DNA of 64,000 bases from Bugula neritina (lineage: Eukaryota; Bryozoa; Gymnolaemata; Cheilostomatida; Bugulidae): positions 74,501 to 138,500 of the forward strand of contig CAXIUT010000126.1 of the NCBI GenBank assembly GCA_964035545.1, written 5' to 3'. This document shows, one piece after another, positions 62,691 through 64,000 of this stretch. The notes below the pieces were generated by a model, which worked only from the letters and a program-made list of their open reading frames with translations, was not told the origin of the DNA and did not search any database. The translations under genes and the position numbers were made by a program. The stretch's first letter is position 1. Each line of letters starts with the position of its first letter.

Positions 62691-64000
62691 TCTGCAAAAA
62701 ACTACAACATGCTGAAATACACTGTAACATATTGAAATATACTGCAACATACCGAAATATATGGTAAACTAATGAAATATACTGTAACACATTGAAAAAC
62801 ACTGCAACAAACTGAAATATACTGCGACAGATTGCAATATACTGTAACATACTGAAATATGCTGTAGCACACTGAAATACACTGCAACTCACTGAAATAT
62901 ACTGCAACATACTGAAATACACCGTAACATATTGAAACATACTGCAACGTACTGCAACATACTGAAATATACTGCGACACATTGCAATATACTGCAACAT
63001 ACTGAAATATGCTGTAGCATACTGAAATACACTGCACTATACTGAAATACCCTGCTACATATTGAAATGAACTGCAACACACTGAAATACAATGTAATAT
63101 ACTGAATTACACTGCAACACACTGCAACATACCGAAATACGCTGTAACATATTGCAATACACTGCAACACATTGAAATATACTGTAACTCGCTGAAATAT
63201 AGTTTAATATACGGAAATGTGTTGTAACATACTGGAAAAAACAGTAACACACTGAAATATACTGCAACATACTGAAATATACTGCAACATACTGAAATAC
63301 ACTGCTACATACTAAAACATACTGAAATGTACTGCAAGATACTGCAACATACTGAAATACACTGTAACATACTGAAACACACTGCAACATACTGCATTAT
63401 ACTGACATACACTGGAACAAATTGAAATACACTGCAACTAAATGAAATATACTGCAACACACTGAAACATACGGCAACATACTGAAATATACTGCGACAT
63501 ACCTAAATATACGGTAATATACCGAAATACACTGTAACACATTGAAAAATACTGCAAAATACTGAAATACACTGCAACACACTGAAATACACTGCAAAAT
63601 ACTACAACATGCTCAAATACACTGTAACATATTGATATACACTGCAACACATTGAAATATACTGCAACATACCGAAATATATGGTAAACTACTGAAATAT
63701 ACTGTAACACCTTGAAAAATACTGCAACATACTGAAATACACTGCGACACATTGCAATATACTGTAACATACTGAAATATACTGTAGCACACTGAAATAC
63801 ACTGCAACTCACTGAAATATACTGCAAAACACTGAAATACACTGTAACATATTGAAACATACTGCAACATACTGAAATACACTGTAACATACTGAAATAC
63901 ACTGCAAAATACTACAACATGCTCAAATACACTGTAACATATTGATATACACTGCAACACATTGAAATATACTGCAACATACCGAAATATATGGTAAACT
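62691..64000 (-). repeat. 3,720-bp-offset duplication in the inverted arm, second copy
   Basis: Partner of 58971-60280. It reaches the last base of the window still in register, so the array certainly continues beyond it. Confidence 0.88.

Larger units (their letters stand above)
57605..64000 (-). repeat. Decamer satellite array, inverted arm
   Basis: The same satellite on the minus strand, with dimer tactgaaatatactgcaaca on the plus strand. Stop-free reading and the T/G-rich bias both move to the minus strand here. The decamer register is unbroken from 57611 to the window end. By constant-sum coordinates, 57605-58100 mirrors about 24250-24747 (sum 82352), 58980-61711 mirrors about 24800-27530 (sum 86512), and 61712-64000 mirrors 26232-28520 (sum 90232). 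Confidence 0.97.

Noticed and set aside
1-64000. Hundreds of overlapping open reading frames, some over 370 codons (7098-8291, 16318-17511, 39562-40683, 55972-57093)
   Set aside because: All translate the same decamer satellite, overlap in all three frames, switch strand exactly where the array inverts, and have no start context, codon bias or recognisable domain. They are open only because the dimer lacks stop codons.
1-64000. Telomeric repeat or known centromeric box
   Set aside because: The decamer does not match the TTAGGG-type telomere families, and I saw no CENP-B-box-like motif. Centromeric function cannot be judged from sequence alone.
1-64000. ATTGCAAT palindromes (in tattgcaatg decamers) as C/EBP-like binding sites
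   Set aside because: The octamer is one decamer variant next to another and appears wherever that module occurs. Nothing beyond the repeat supports a regulatory role.

Overview
The whole 64 kb window is one satellite (tandem repeat) array. I find no gene I can support, no tRNA or rRNA, and no CRISPR. The basic unit is a 10-bp decamer with core tnttncartr. Two decamer classes mostly alternate (tgttgcagta-like and tatttcagta-like), giving a 20-bp dimer of about 30% GC. Its listed strand is T/G-rich and its complement A/C-rich. The many long open frames are a by-product: the dimer has no stop codon in any forward frame, and 20 bp x 3 = 60 bp, so all three frames give the same permuted 20-residue repeat.

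The sequence suggests a nuclear eukaryotic chromosome, in a heterochromatic or otherwise repeat-rich region. The only non-satellite DNA is a 179-bp insertion at 45671-45849. It is flanked by a 6-bp target-site duplication and ends in an (AAAC)n-type tail on the minus strand, like the 3' end of a truncated non-LTR retrotransposon or a SINE. Such tails are common in animals, but I cannot name the species.

Layout: (1) 1-19660, repeat in + orientation, built from a 9,220-bp segment present twice (1-9220, 9221-18440) plus a partial third copy to about 19660. Each full segment contains two 2,310-bp higher-order units, a 280-bp tandem pair and a 480-bp tandem pair. (2) 19661-25561, a mosaic of 1,070-, 580- and 4,560-bp offset duplications. 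(3) About 25562-44257, an 8.4-kb segment repeated at an offset of 10,280-10,301 bp, the copies separated by a shortened module. (4) 40212-57604, tandem higher-order units of 4,631 bp, enlarged to 5,821 bp by a 1,190-bp internal duplication and to 5,958 bp in the copy with the retroelement. (5) At 57604/57605 the array flips and runs on the minus strand to the window end. This inverted arm matches the 24.2-28.5 kb modules read backwards and has its own 3,720-bp tandem duplication.

Nothing here works together as genes. The structure records repeated unequal exchange, one retroelement insertion and one inversion. The most notable property is that the 10-bp register is almost never broken, with TA and GC steps about 5 bp out of phase, which suggests a nucleosome-positioning or curved-DNA constraint. 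Period lengths come from exact coordinate offsets between matching blocks that I read by eye; segment edges are approximate to about 20 bp unless stated.
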